Origin: CADEFX01 sp050260355 | GTDB taxonomy: Bacteria > Pseudomonadota > Alphaproteobacteria > Rhizobiales > Hyphomicrobiaceae | Assembly: GCA_050260355.1 (NCBI GenBank) | Contig: JBLNBZ010000048.1 | Location: 1-64,000 of the forward strand | DNA length: 64,000 bases | Reading direction: 5' to 3' | Shown here: positions 1 through 9,303 of the stretch, in pieces | How the letters are laid out: each line of letters starts with the position of its first letter | How positions within the stretch are numbered: the stretch's first letter is position 1 | Made by a program: the position numbers and the translations under genes | The notes under the pieces: generated by a model | What the model saw: the letters and a program-made list of their open reading frames with translations, nothing else | Databases searched by the model: none | Told to the model about the DNA's origin: nothing

Positions 1-2
1 TG

Positions 3-677
<675 letters not shown>

Positions 678-689
678 GCTCGGACAGCC

Positions 690-2096
690 ATGGCAGGACC
701 CTACGATCTTATCGTTATCGGCACAGGCCCCGGCGGCTACGTGTGCGCCATTCGCGCCGCGCAGCTCGGCATGAAGGTGGCCGTCGTCGAGAAGCGCGCG
801 ACGCACGGAGGCACCTGCCTCAACATCGGCTGCATCCCCTCGAAGGCGCTGTTGCACGCGTCCGAGCTCTACGAGGAGGCAGGTCACAGCTTCGCGGGCA
901 TGGGCATCGAGCTTCCCCCACCCAAGCTCGACCTCGCCAAGATGCTCGCCTTCAAGGACCAGGGCGTCAAAGGCAACGTTGATGGCGTCGCCTTCCTGCT
1001 CAAGAAGAACAAGATCGAGACCTTCCACGGCACCGGAACGATCATCGGACCCGGCAAGGTCGGCGTGGCATTGAGCGACGGCGAAAGGCAGCAGCTCGAG
1101 GCCAAAAGCATCGTCATTGCGACCGGCTCCGACGTCGCCAAGCTGCCGGGCATCAACATCGATGAGCAGACCATCGTCTCGTCGACAGGCGCCCTGAAGC
1201 TACCGCGCGTCCCCAAGAACCTCGTGGTGATCGGCGCAGGCGTGATCGGACTGGAGCTCGGCTCGGTCTGGCGGCGGCTTGGCGCGCAGGTCCAGGTGAT
1301 CGAGTTCCTCGACCGCATTCTGCCCGGCTTGGATCTCGATACGGCGCGCACGCTGCAGCGCATCCTGACCAAGCAGGGCATGTCCTTCAAGCTGTCGAGC
1401 AAAGTAACCGGCATCGCCAGGAACGGCGCGTCGCTCAGCGTCAACGTGGAGCCGGCGGCAGGCGGTACGGCGTCGACCGTCGAGGCCGACGTTGTGCTCG
1501 TAGCCATCGGCCGCGTGCCTTACACCGACGGACTGGGGCTCGAGCGTGTCGGGGTGACGCTGGACAACAAGCGCCGCATCGTCGTCGACGAGCGCTTCCA
1601 GACCAGCGTGCCAGGCATTTACGCCATCGGCGATGTGATCGACGGTCCGATGCTGGCGCACAAGGCCGAGGATGAAGGCATCGCGGTTGCCGAGATTCTC
1701 GCGGGCCAGGCCGGGCATGTGAACCACGAGGTGATCCCGAACGTGGTCTATACGTTCCCCGAGGTCGCTTCGGTCGGCAAGTCGGAAGAGGATTTGAAGG
1801 CTGCAGGCATCGCCTACAAGGCCGGCAAGTTCCCGTTCACCGCCAACGCCCGCGGCAAGGTCAACCGCACCACCGAAGGCTTCGTGAAGATCCTGGCCGA
1901 CGCCAAGACGGACCGCATTCTCGGCGTGCACATGATCGCCGCGCAGGCGAGCGAAATGATCGCGGAGGCTGCGGTGATCATGGAGTTCGGCGGATCGGCC
2001 GAGGACCTCGCGCGAACCTGTCACGCGCACCCGACCCTGACCGAGGCCGTCAAGGAAGCCGCGCTGTCGGTCGACAAGCGACCCATCCATATGTGA
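690..2096 (+). CDS. lpdA: Dihydrolipoyl dehydrogenase (E3)
   Basis: A 468-residue flavoprotein that reoxidises dihydrolipoyl groups of 2-oxoacid dehydrogenase complexes using NAD+. The FAD-binding GTGPGG motif lies at residues 11-16. The redox-active disulfide is C43 and C48 in GGTCLNIGCIPSK. A second Rossmann motif (GAGVIGLELGS) near residue 182 binds NAD, and the C-terminal HAHPT motif supplies the catalytic His in the interface domain. Length is normal for the family. It lies 12 bp downstream of sucB and is almost certainly co-transcribed with it. There is no obvious terminator in the short convergent gap to the next gene. Confidence 0.96.
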   Translation: MAGPYDLIVIGTGPGGYVCAIRAAQLGMKVAVVEKRATHGGTCLNIGCIPSKALLHASELYEEAGHSFAGMGIELPPPKLDLAKMLAFKDQGVKGNVDGVAFLLKKNKIETFHGTGTIIGPGKVGVALSDGERQQLEAKSIVIATGSDVAKLPGINIDEQTIVSSTGALKLPRVPKNLVVIGAGVIGLELGSVWRRLGAQVQVIEFLDRILPGLDLDTARTLQRILTKQGMSFKLSSKVTGIARNGASLSVNVEPAAGGTASTVEADVVLVAIGRVPYTDGLGLERVGVTLDNKRRIVVDERFQTSVPGIYAIGDVIDGPMLAHKAEDEGIAVAEILAGQAGHVNHEVIPNVVYTFPEVASVGKSEEDLKAAGIAYKAGKFPFTANARGKVNRTTEGFVKILADAKTDRILGVHMIAAQASEMIAEAAVIMEFGGSAEDLARTCHAHPTLTEAVKEAALSVDKRPIHM

Positions 2097-2156
2097 GGTG
2101 CCGGCGCGCCCTACGCTGCGGCGCCCGTTCGGCACGTGCTTACGCCGCGAACGTCG

Positions 2157-3116
2157 CTACTTGAGAAGCCCGATTTCGGTCAGGTAGCGCGCAACGCCCG
2201 GATGGATCAGCTCGCGGCGAGGCGCGGCGGCAGCGGTATTGGCCGCGGTCGTCTCGCGCGCCTGCGGCAGGCGTGCGCCCAGCGCCGCCTCACCTTTGTG
2301 CAGGGCACGCGCTAGCCGATAGGCCGTGTCGTCGGGCAGCGACGGACGCGCAAGGATGAAGCTCCACGACCCAACCGAGACGATCAGCTCGTTCTGACCA
2401 GGAAACGAGCCGGGCGGCACCGTCAGCGTCTTCAAAAACCCGTGCTTGGCCTGGATACGCCTGATGCCGTCCGCGTCGGGCACGATGAAGCGCGCGCCAG
2501 GCGGAGCCTTGGCGACCGCAGTAAAGCCGGGCCAGCCGGTGCCGCCGCCCCACAAGGCAGCCGCCTTGCCGCTCGCCACCATTGCGGGGCCGTCCCCGGA
2601 GCGCTCGAGAAAGATTGCCTGGAAGTCGCGGTCGCGATCGAGCCCCAGACCGTCGAGCACGTAGCGCGCAAGGATCACCAGGCCCGAACCCTGCGCTCCG
2701 AACGCCACCGGCTTGCCCCTCAGGTCCTCGATGGTGCGATAGGGGCTGTCGGCCCGCACGACGAACATGCCGGGCGTCGCATACATCGCCGCAAGAATGC
2801 GCAGATCCGCAGGCGGCCTGCCTACGCCGTTCAACGCCTCGAGGGCCGCCTCGCCCTGCACGAGTCCGATATCGAGTTTGCCCGACTCCAGCAGTGGAAT
2901 GTTCTCGGCGCTGCCCTTGGTGTTCTGTGGCCTCACCTCGAGCGTCGGGTCGGTTTCGTTGATGGTGGTGGTGACCGCATCGCCATAGACGGGGAAGCCG
3001 CCGCCAGGCGTGGCCGTGCCGAGCGACACGATCGTCTTGCCGGTTTGACCTGATGCGAAGGCCAGCGGCAGCATGGCGATCAGCAAGACCAGTGCGGGAA
3101 CGAGCGTGAATTTCAT
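2157..3116 (-). CDS. TAXI-family TRAP transporter solute-binding protein
   Basis: A 319-residue periplasmic solute receptor of the TAXI (TRAP-associated extracytoplasmic immunogenic) type. Residues 1-23 form a clear Sec signal peptide. The mature part shows the family order: a SLGTATPGGGFPVYG opening, the GSAENIPLLESGKLDIGLVQ ligand-fold segment, and a GKPVAFGAQGSG stretch. The ATG at 3116 was chosen because it begins the signal peptide and is preceded by a GGGAG ribosome site; the frame is open further upstream. No TRAP permease (DctQM or fused) is adjacent, so it is an orphan receptor here. A HAD phosphatase gene ends 31 bp upstream on the same strand. The ligand is unknown. Confidence 0.85.
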   Translation of the reverse strand: MKFTLVPALVLLIAMLPLAFASGQTGKTIVSLGTATPGGGFPVYGDAVTTTINETDPTLEVRPQNTKGSAENIPLLESGKLDIGLVQGEAALEALNGVGRPPADLRILAAMYATPGMFVVRADSPYRTIEDLRGKPVAFGAQGSGLVILARYVLDGLGLDRDRDFQAIFLERSGDGPAMVASGKAAALWGGGTGWPGFTAVAKAPPGARFIVPDADGIRRIQAKHGFLKTLTVPPGSFPGQNELIVSVGSWSFILARPSLPDDTAYRLARALHKGEAALGARLPQARETTAANTAAAAPRRELIHPGVARYLTEIGLLK

Positions 3117-3147
3117 CGTTGCATCTCCCTTGCTGGTGCGCCTCTCA

Positions 3148-4011
3148 TCACCATTCAAGGTGTAGCATCGCTGCGATGGCTGGTGGCGCGCCTGGCGGAA
3201 ACAGCCGCTCGAGCTTAGCAGGGTCAATCGCCTCGCCCGTCATGGCTTCAGTGCGATGCAGGCCGCCCGCAATGAACAGGGCATCGACCCCGGCGCCTCG
3301 TGCCGCAGCCAGATCGGTCCGGGCAGCATCCCCTATCGCCAGAACCTGCGATCTAGCGACCGGGGCCCCGCGCAACTCCGCGGCCCTTGCCAGTGCCGTC
3401 TCGTACGCCGCGGGATGCGGCTTGCCGGCCCAGAACACCTCTCCGCCCATCTTCTCGTAAAGTGCCGCAATCGCGCCCGCGCACGGCAGCCGCGCCGCCC
3501 CCACATCGACCATCAGGTCCGGGTTGGCGCACACCAGCGGAAGACGCCGCGCCAGGGCCTGCCCGAGCAGCTCGCGGTAACTCTCGGCGGTTTCGTTGCG
3601 GTCGTCGATGAGCCCGCTGCACACGATGGCGTCGGCTTCGTCAAGTCCGGTCCGCTCAGCCGGCAGGCTCTCGAACAAAGCTCGATCACGCGCCTCGGGG
3701 CCGAGGCAATAAACCCGCGCGTAGCCCTTATCGGCGACATGGCGCGCGGCAATGTCGCCTGAGGACACGATCGCGTCCCAGGCGTCGCGGCGCACACCCT
3801 TCTCAGCGATCACGCGTGCCACACGCTCTGCGGGAAACGGCGCGTTGGAAACGAGGACCACCGTTCCCCCGCCACCGCGAAACCGAGCCAATGCGTCACC
3901 CGCGGCCTCGTAGGCGCGCTCGCCGTCGTGCACCACGCCCCAGACGTCGCAGAGCGCCACGTCATAGCCAGACAGGAGCGGCCCGGCGTGAGTAATAATC
4001 GCAGGTGTCAT
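3148..4011 (-). CDS. HAD superfamily class IIA hydrolase (TIGR01459-like)
   Basis: A 287-residue haloacid dehalogenase-type phosphatase of subclass IIA, the NagD/phosphoglycolate phosphatase-like group. Motif I is DVWGVVHDG starting at Asp22, with Trp in the position usual for the TIGR01459 subfamily. Motif II is VLVSNAP near residue 62, and the metal-binding motif GDAARTD is near residue 245. The start at 4011 gives the compact family length; the open frame continues 165 codons upstream only as a shadow of the divergent gene. It is probably co-transcribed with the TAXI receptor downstream. The substrate is not predictable. A 99-bp divergent spacer separates it from the molybdenum hydroxylase operon. 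Confidence 0.85.
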   Translation of the reverse strand: MTPAIITHAGPLLSGYDVALCDVWGVVHDGERAYEAAGDALARFRGGGGTVVLVSNAPFPAERVARVIAEKGVRRDAWDAIVSSGDIAARHVADKGYARVYCLGPEARDRALFESLPAERTGLDEADAIVCSGLIDDRNETAESYRELLGQALARRLPLVCANPDLMVDVGAARLPCAGAIAALYEKMGGEVFWAGKPHPAAYETALARAAELRGAPVARSQVLAIGDAARTDLAAARGAGVDALFIAGGLHRTEAMTGEAIDPAKLERLFPPGAPPAIAAMLHLEW

Positions 4012-4110
4012 GCAGTGGTCCGAGCCCGCCGTTGCTTGCCTTTTGCATATCGGTTCGCTAGGCCGGCAATCAAGCGATACAGTCGCGCCGTGCGCGATCC
4101 GGAGAACGTC

Positions 4111-4986
4111 TTGAACGAGCTCGCCTACGCCAGTCCGTCCACCTTGAGCGAGGCCCTCGAACTGCTGGCACGCGGCGAAGCTCGCCCGCTGGCAGGCGGC
4201 ACCGACCTGATCGTCCAGCTGCGCGAAGGCCGCCGCTCGACCGGGCGCGTGGTCGACCTGAAGCGCATCCCGGAGCTGATCGCAATCTCCGAGAAGCCCG
4301 ACGGCAGCTTCCGCATTGGCGCGGCGGCAAGCTTCGGCGGCATGGCCGCACACGCCGGCCTGGCGCGCACCCATCCAGCCATTGTCGAATCGGGCCGCCT
4401 CGTCGGCAGCCTGCAGGTGCAAAACCGGGCGGGCCTCGGCGGGAACATCTGCAATGCCGCGCCTTCGGCTGACGCCGTGCCGGCGGCGATCTGTCTTGGC
4501 GCGCAAGCCGAGATAGCCGGACCGAGGGGGCGCAGGACGGAGCCGGTCGAGGGTCTGTTCGAAGGCCCCGGCCGCATCAGGCTCGGTCCCGACGAGGTTC
4601 TGACCGCGATCATGCTGCCGGCACCGGCTCCCTCCAGCGCCGCCCGCTATCTCCGCTTCACCCCGCGCCGCGAGATGGACATTGCGGTTGCCGGCGCCGG
4701 TGCGTCGATCAGGCTCGACGGCAACGGGACCATTGCCGACGCACGCATTGCGCTGGCTTCCGTGGCGCCAACACCGATGCGCGCTGTCGCCGCCGAAAAG
4801 GCGCTCGCCGGCGAGAAGCCCACCCGAGCCCTTTTCGAGGAGGCAGGACGGATCGCGGCGCGCGAGGCCCGTCCTATTTCCGACACACGCGGATCGGGCG
4901 ACTATCGACGCGAGCTCGTGGCCGTGCTGACGCGCCGCGCGCTCACCGACTGCGCCCGCGCCCTCAAGGTCGAGATCGCCCCATGA
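4111..4986 (+). CDS. Molybdenum hydroxylase FAD-binding subunit (CoxM/CutM family), cluster 1
   Basis: A 291-residue medium subunit that passes electrons from the iron-sulfur subunit to the final acceptor through FAD. The FAD phosphate-binding AGGTDLIVQLREG motif is at residues 29-41, and GGNICNAAPSADAVPA is near residue 110; both are hallmarks of the xanthine oxidase/CoxM fold. I place the start at TTG 4111 because GGAG lies six bases upstream and it gives the normal N-terminus; an in-frame GTG at 4090 is possible but has no ribosome site. The stop overlaps the ATG of the 2Fe-2S gene (ATGA), so the three subunits are translationally coupled. The true substrate is unknown. Confidence 0.88.
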   Translation: MNELAYASPSTLSEALELLARGEARPLAGGTDLIVQLREGRRSTGRVVDLKRIPELIAISEKPDGSFRIGAAASFGGMAAHAGLARTHPAIVESGRLVGSLQVQNRAGLGGNICNAAPSADAVPAAICLGAQAEIAGPRGRRTEPVEGLFEGPGRIRLGPDEVLTAIMLPAPAPSSAARYLRFTPRREMDIAVAGAGASIRLDGNGTIADARIALASVAPTPMRAVAAEKALAGEKPTRALFEEAGRIAAREARPISDTRGSGDYRRELVAVLTRRALTDCARALKVEIAP

Positions 4987-5459
4987 AGGCTGTCGTTCGC
5001 TGCGAGATCAACGACGAGGAGCACGAGGTGCTCGCCGACGGGCGCGACACGCTGCTCGAGCTTCTGCGCGACCGCGTCGGGCTGACGGGGACGAAGGAAG
5101 GCTGCAGCAACGGCAACTGCGGCTCGTGCACCGTCTTGCTCGACGGCGCGCCCGTCAATGCCTGCCTCGTGCTCGCCCTCGAGGCGGGCGGATCGCGTAT
5201 CACGACCATCGAAGGCGTGGCGAAGGCGGGCACGCTGCACCCCGTGCAACAGGCGTTCATCGCACATGGCGGCACACAGTGCGGGTTTTGCACCCCCGGC
5301 CTCGTGCTGTCGGCCAAGGCCCTTCTAGACCGCACCCCCAAGCCGACAGAGCATGACGTGCGCAGTGCAATCGCCGGCAATCTCTGCCGCTGCACCGGAT
5401 ACGACAAAATCGTGGAGGCGATCATGGCCGTGGCGGCAGGAGGGAAGGAGCCGACGTGA
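4983..5459 (+). CDS. Molybdenum hydroxylase 2Fe-2S subunit (CoxS family), cluster 1
   Basis: A 158-residue small subunit carrying two [2Fe-2S] clusters. The plant-type N-terminal cluster ligands are C41, C46, C49 and C61, in the CxxxxCGxC pattern. The C-terminal all-helical cluster uses C100 and C103 (QCGFCTPG) plus C135 and C137 (NLCRCTGYDKI). Length and spacing are normal. It overlaps the FAD gene upstream by ATGA and the large-subunit gene downstream by GTGA. This coupling is typical of the M-S-L gene order of Cox-like hydroxylases. It relays electrons between the molybdenum centre and FAD in the cytoplasm. Confidence 0.94.
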   Translation: MKAVVRCEINDEEHEVLADGRDTLLELLRDRVGLTGTKEGCSNGNCGSCTVLLDGAPVNACLVLALEAGGSRITTIEGVAKAGTLHPVQQAFIAHGGTQCGFCTPGLVLSAKALLDRTPKPTEHDVRSAIAGNLCRCTGYDKIVEAIMAVAAGGKEPT

Positions 5460-7744
5460 ACGCGCTCGACCAGAAACGCGAGCTAAAGGTCGTCGGCCGG
5501 CGCCTGCCGCGCATCGATGCTGGCGAGCGCGTGACGGGCCGCGCCATATATCCGGCCGACTTCACGCGTCCGAACATGGCGTATGGACGGATCAAGCGCA
5601 GCACCGAGCCGCACGCTCGCATCGTTAGCATCGACACCACGCGCGCCCAAGCGCTCAAGGGCGTATTGGCGGTCGTCACGGCAGCCGACTTTCCGGTGAT
5701 ACCGATGGGCGCCTCCATCCCCTTCGGCGAGACGGGACAGGATCTCTGGTGCGCCTCGCTCATCAACATCGCGCGCGAGAAGGTGCTCTGGATCGGACAC
5801 CCTGTCGCCGCGGTAGCGGCGGTCGATGCGCACATCGCCGATCAGGCGATCGATCTGATCGATGTGGTGTACGAGCCTTTGCCGCCGATCATGAGCATCG
5901 ATGCTGCCCTGGCGCCGGACGCACCTGTCCTCCACGCTCATCTGATCACCAAGGGGCTGGACCAGACGCCGCGGGGCGCGTCCAACATAGGTGCCCGCAC
6001 GCTGATTGCGCGCGGCGATACCACGGCGGCGCTGGCAGGCTCGGCCGCGGTCGCCGAGCAGCACGTGGTGGTCGATACGGCGCACCAGGGTTATCTCGAG
6101 CCGCAGGCGGTGGTCGCGGAGGCCGATCCGACCGGCTTCGTCACGGTGTGGACCTCGACCCAGGGCGCGTTCCAAGCGGAGATGCTGGTGGCAGGCCTGC
6201 TCGGGCTTCCTCAGTCGCGACTGAAGGTCGTGCCGCTGGAGATCGGAGGCGGCTTCGGCGGCAAGATCCTGACGCATCCCGAGCCGATCGCCGCCCGGCT
6301 CGCGCAGAAATCGGGGCGTCCGGTGAAGATCGTCCTGTCGCGCCAGGAGGTGATGGTCGGGACGGGCCCCGCCGCGGCAGCGCGCATCGGCGTGCGTATC
6401 GGTGCCGACCACGAGGGCCGCCTCACCGCCATCGAGGGCACGTACTACCTCGACAGCGGCGGCATTCCCGGCACCCCAACTACGCTCCTGATGCAGGCGT
6501 CCGCCGCGCCCTACCAGTGCGCCAATTTGCGGCTGGAAGGCTTCGACGTCGTCACCAACAAGCCGCGCACGGAAGCCTACCGCGGCCCCGGCGGCATTCA
6601 GGCCGCCTTCGCCATGGAACAGGCGATCGACCGCCTGGCGCAGAAGCTCGATATGGACCCGCTGGAGCTGCGCCGGCGCAACGCCGCGGTGACGGGCAGC
6701 CGGATGCCCATCGGCACGCCGTTCCCGGTGATCGGGCTCACCACCATCCTCGACCGCGTTGCCGCGCACCCCTGTTGGACAGAGCCGCTGCCCCAGGGGG
6801 CGTTCCCACGCGGACGCGGGCTGGCGGTCGGCTACTGGCGCGGCACGTCGATGACGTCGGCGTGCCACGTCACTATCGCCGCAGACGGCCGGCCGATGGT
6901 CACCATGGGTGCGGTCGATCTTTCCGGTACGCGCACGACCATGGCCCAGGTCGCTGCCGAAGAGTTCGGGCTCTCCATCGACGACGTTCATGTCGTCATG
7001 GGGGACACGAAGTCGGCGGGCTACTCCGATGCCGCCGCCGGCAGCCGCGTCGGCCGCACCATGGCTGCCGCCGTCACCGAGGCATGCCGCAATGCCATCG
7101 GCCAGCTCAAGCAGCGCGCAGCGGAGAAGCTGCAGTGCCAACCCGAAGATGTCGCCTACGCCGGGGGCGTGTTCAGCACGTCCAAGCCAGGCGGCGCTTC
7201 GATCAGCATTGGCGACTTGATGAAGGCCACGTTGACCGAGGGCGCCATCATCGCGCGCGGCGTCTCCACGCGGCTTCCGCTCGGCGTGGAGATCGGCGCG
7301 CACGTGTGCGACGTCGAGGTCGATACGGACACGGGACAGGTCACCGTCCTGCGCTACACGGCCTTCCAGGATGTGGGGCGCGCGCTCAATCCGACGGCGG
7401 TCGAGGGCCAGATTGAGGGCAGCGTGGCGCAAGGCCTCGGCTGGGCGCTTACGGAGGGTTTCGACTACGACGCTGCAGGCCGGCTGCGCAACGCAAGCCT
7501 GCTCGACTACCGCATGCCGACGGCGCTTGACCTGCCGCCCATCGACTGCGTCATCATCGAGACGCCGGTTCCGAACGTGCCGTACGGCGTGCGCGGCGTC
7601 GGCGAGGTGCCGATCGTGCCGCCTGCCGCGGCTGTCGCCAATGCCATCGCGCGCGCCATCGGCGTTCGCATGTCCCATATGCCGATGACGCCTGAGCGCA
7701 TCCTGCGCGCGCTCAAGGGTGACGCCTTCGGCAAGGTGACGTAG
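5456..7744 (+). CDS. Molybdenum hydroxylase large Mo-binding subunit (CoxL-like), cluster 1; not a CO dehydrogenase
   Basis: A 762-residue large subunit of the xanthine oxidase family. GGGFGGK at about residues 264-270 binds the pterin and Mo ligands. The active-site loop reads AYRGPGG near residue 373. Form I CO dehydrogenase requires AYXCSFR and form II AYRGAGR, so this is neither; it more likely hydroxylates an aldehyde or N-heterocycle. The catalytic Glu of the GxGE motif is in GVRGVGEVPIVPP near residue 717. Translation starts at GTG 5456, overlapping the preceding stop. A methyltransferase gene follows after 11 bp. The substrate is not known from sequence. Confidence 0.9.
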   Translation: MNALDQKRELKVVGRRLPRIDAGERVTGRAIYPADFTRPNMAYGRIKRSTEPHARIVSIDTTRAQALKGVLAVVTAADFPVIPMGASIPFGETGQDLWCASLINIAREKVLWIGHPVAAVAAVDAHIADQAIDLIDVVYEPLPPIMSIDAALAPDAPVLHAHLITKGLDQTPRGASNIGARTLIARGDTTAALAGSAAVAEQHVVVDTAHQGYLEPQAVVAEADPTGFVTVWTSTQGAFQAEMLVAGLLGLPQSRLKVVPLEIGGGFGGKILTHPEPIAARLAQKSGRPVKIVLSRQEVMVGTGPAAAARIGVRIGADHEGRLTAIEGTYYLDSGGIPGTPTTLLMQASAAPYQCANLRLEGFDVVTNKPRTEAYRGPGGIQAAFAMEQAIDRLAQKLDMDPLELRRRNAAVTGSRMPIGTPFPVIGLTTILDRVAAHPCWTEPLPQGAFPRGRGLAVGYWRGTSMTSACHVTIAADGRPMVTMGAVDLSGTRTTMAQVAAEEFGLSIDDVHVVMGDTKSAGYSDAAAGSRVGRTMAAAVTEACRNAIGQLKQRAAEKLQCQPEDVAYAGGVFSTSKPGGASISIGDLMKATLTEGAIIARGVSTRLPLGVEIGAHVCDVEVDTDTGQVTVLRYTAFQDVGRALNPTAVEGQIEGSVAQGLGWALTEGFDYDAAGRLRNASLLDYRMPTALDLPPIDCVIIETPVPNVPYGVRGVGEVPIVPPAAAVANAIARAIGVRMSHMPMTPERILRALKGDAFGKVT

Positions 7745-7755
7745 ATGGATGCGGC

Positions 7756-8484
7756 ATGACGCAGAACATCTACGATAACGAGGAGTTCTTCGCCGGCTAC
7801 AGCAGTCTGCCGCGCTCGATCGAGGGGCTCGACGGAGCCCCGGAATGGCCGGCGCTGCGCGCCATGCTACCTGACCTGCGCGGTGCGCGGGTGCTGGATC
7901 TGGGATGCGGATTTGGCTGGTTCTGCCGCTGGGCGCGCGAGAACGGCGCCGCCCGTGTGCTGGGCCTCGATGTCTCCGAGAAGATGCTGGAGCGGGCGAA
8001 GTCCGAGACGCACGATGCAGCCATCGCCTATGCGCGGGCCGATATGGAGCAGATCGAGCTCGAGACCGCATCGTACGACTTGGTCTACAGCTCGCTGGCT
8101 CTGCACTACATCGAGGATTTGAACCGGCTATTGTCGCAGGTGCACCGATCGCTGCGGCCGAAAGGACGTCTGGTCTTTTCCGTCGAGCACCCGATCTACA
8201 CGGCGCCCGTAGAGCCCGGATGGACTGTTGGAGCCTCCGGACACAAGACCTGGCCGGTCAATCGCTACCTGGACGAGGGTGCCCGCTCCACGGACTGGTT
8301 GACTAAGGGCGTCATCAAGCAGCATCGCACCATCGCCACGTACCTCAATACGATGCTGGGCCTCGGCTTCACGCTCGTCCGCATTGAGGAGTGGGGTCCA
8401 ACGCAAGAGCAGATCGCGACCAAGCCCGTTTTGGCGGACGAGCGCGAGCGCCCGCCCTTCCTGCTGGTTGCGGCCCGTCGCTGA
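7756..8484 (+). CDS. Class I SAM-dependent methyltransferase
   Basis: A 242-residue Methyltransf_11/25-type enzyme. The SAM-binding motif I, VLDLGCGFG, spans residues 46-54. The acidic motif II LGLDVSEKML follows near residue 74, and the post-motif DLVYSSLALHYIED is near residue 113. It lies 11 bp after the molybdenum hydroxylase large subunit on the same strand and is probably the last gene of that operon. A role in processing the product of the hydroxylase, or in its metabolism, is only inferred from position. Generic members of this family are often annotated as ubiquinone/menaquinone or biotin methyltransferases, for which there is no specific support here. Confidence 0.85.
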   Translation: MTQNIYDNEEFFAGYSSLPRSIEGLDGAPEWPALRAMLPDLRGARVLDLGCGFGWFCRWARENGAARVLGLDVSEKMLERAKSETHDAAIAYARADMEQIELETASYDLVYSSLALHYIEDLNRLLSQVHRSLRPKGRLVFSVEHPIYTAPVEPGWTVGASGHKTWPVNRYLDEGARSTDWLTKGVIKQHRTIATYLNTMLGLGFTLVRIEEWGPTQEQIATKPVLADERERPPFLLVAARR

Positions 8485-8489
8485 TCGCG

Positions 8490-9269
8490 TCAGGCCGTGG
8501 CCCCACCATCGACCGCCAGCGCGGCGCCCGTCACGAACGAAGCCTCATCCGAAAGCAGGAACAGCGCCGCATTGGCGACCTCCTCCGGCTTGCCTGGACG
8601 TCCCATCGGCGTCTGGCCGCCGCGCGTGCGCACGAGCTCCTCCTTGTCCATGCCTTGCGTCGACTGCTGATCTGGCCGCGCCACGAATACGCGCAGCATG
8701 GGCGTGTCGATGGGTCCCGGGCAGATGGCATTGGCCCTGATCTTCTCCTTGGCGTGGCGCTTGGCGAGCGCGCGTACGAACCCGACGACGCCGTGCTTGA
8801 CCGCCGAATAAACCGGGCTGAACTGCGATCCGTGCAGACCCGAAGTCGACGCCGTGTAGAGCAGCGCCCCGCCGCCGCGGGCGCGCAACTCCGGCAGCGC
8901 TGCCTCGGTCGTCACCAGCACCGTGCGCAGATTGAGGTTCACCGCCAGGTCGAAATCGGCCATGTCGATGCCTTCCACTGCGGCCGGACCCGGATGCCCG
9001 ACATGATTCCAGACAAAGTCGAGCCCGCCGAAGTGCTTCGCCGTCTCGCGCACGATGCGGCGCGAGTCCTCGTCTTTTGTCAGATCCGCGACGATGCCCT
9101 TGGCCCGGCCCCCAGCCTTCTCGATTTCGGCCACCACCGCTGCGACGCGCTCCTGGTCGAGGTCGACCACGGCCACTGCCGCGCCCTCCTTGGCGAATAG
9201 CCGCGCCCCGGCGCGACCCATGCCGGATCCGGCCGCGGTGACGATGCCGATCTTGTTTGCGAGACGCAT
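8490..9269 (-). CDS. SDR family NAD(P)-dependent oxidoreductase
   Basis: A 259-residue classical short-chain dehydrogenase. The cofactor-binding TAAGSGMGRAG motif is at residues 11-21. The catalytic Ser lies in YTASTSG and the catalytic YSAVK (Tyr-x-x-x-Lys) is near residue 153, so the active site is intact. The C-terminal segment SFVTGAALAVDGG is typical of 3-oxoacyl-ACP reductase-like members. An SMP-30/gluconolactonase gene ends 34 bp upstream on the same strand, suggesting a two-gene operon for oxidation of a sugar or alcohol followed by lactone hydrolysis; this is an inference from order. It converges with the methyltransferase gene with only 5 bp between stops. Confidence 0.9.
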   Translation of the reverse strand: MRLANKIGIVTAAGSGMGRAGARLFAKEGAAVAVVDLDQERVAAVVAEIEKAGGRAKGIVADLTKDEDSRRIVRETAKHFGGLDFVWNHVGHPGPAAVEGIDMADFDLAVNLNLRTVLVTTEAALPELRARGGGALLYTASTSGLHGSQFSPVYSAVKHGVVGFVRALAKRHAKEKIRANAICPGPIDTPMLRVFVARPDQQSTQGMDKEELVRTRGGQTPMGRPGKPEEVANAALFLLSDEASFVTGAALAVDGGATA

Positions 9270-9303
9270 TGGTTTCCTCCGGTGTTGTTGGATTGGCGCG
9301 CGA

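Noticed and set aside
4111..7744. Form I or form II CO dehydrogenase
   Set aside because: The active-site loop is AYRGPGG, which lacks the form I Cys (AYXCSFR) and differs from form II AYRGAGR; cluster 2 (AYRAPGG) is rejected for the same reason.
5483..8071. Very long minus-strand open frame opposite the CoxL-like gene
   Set aside because: It is an antisense shadow of a high-GC gene: Arg/His/Ala-rich, no family motifs, no start signal.
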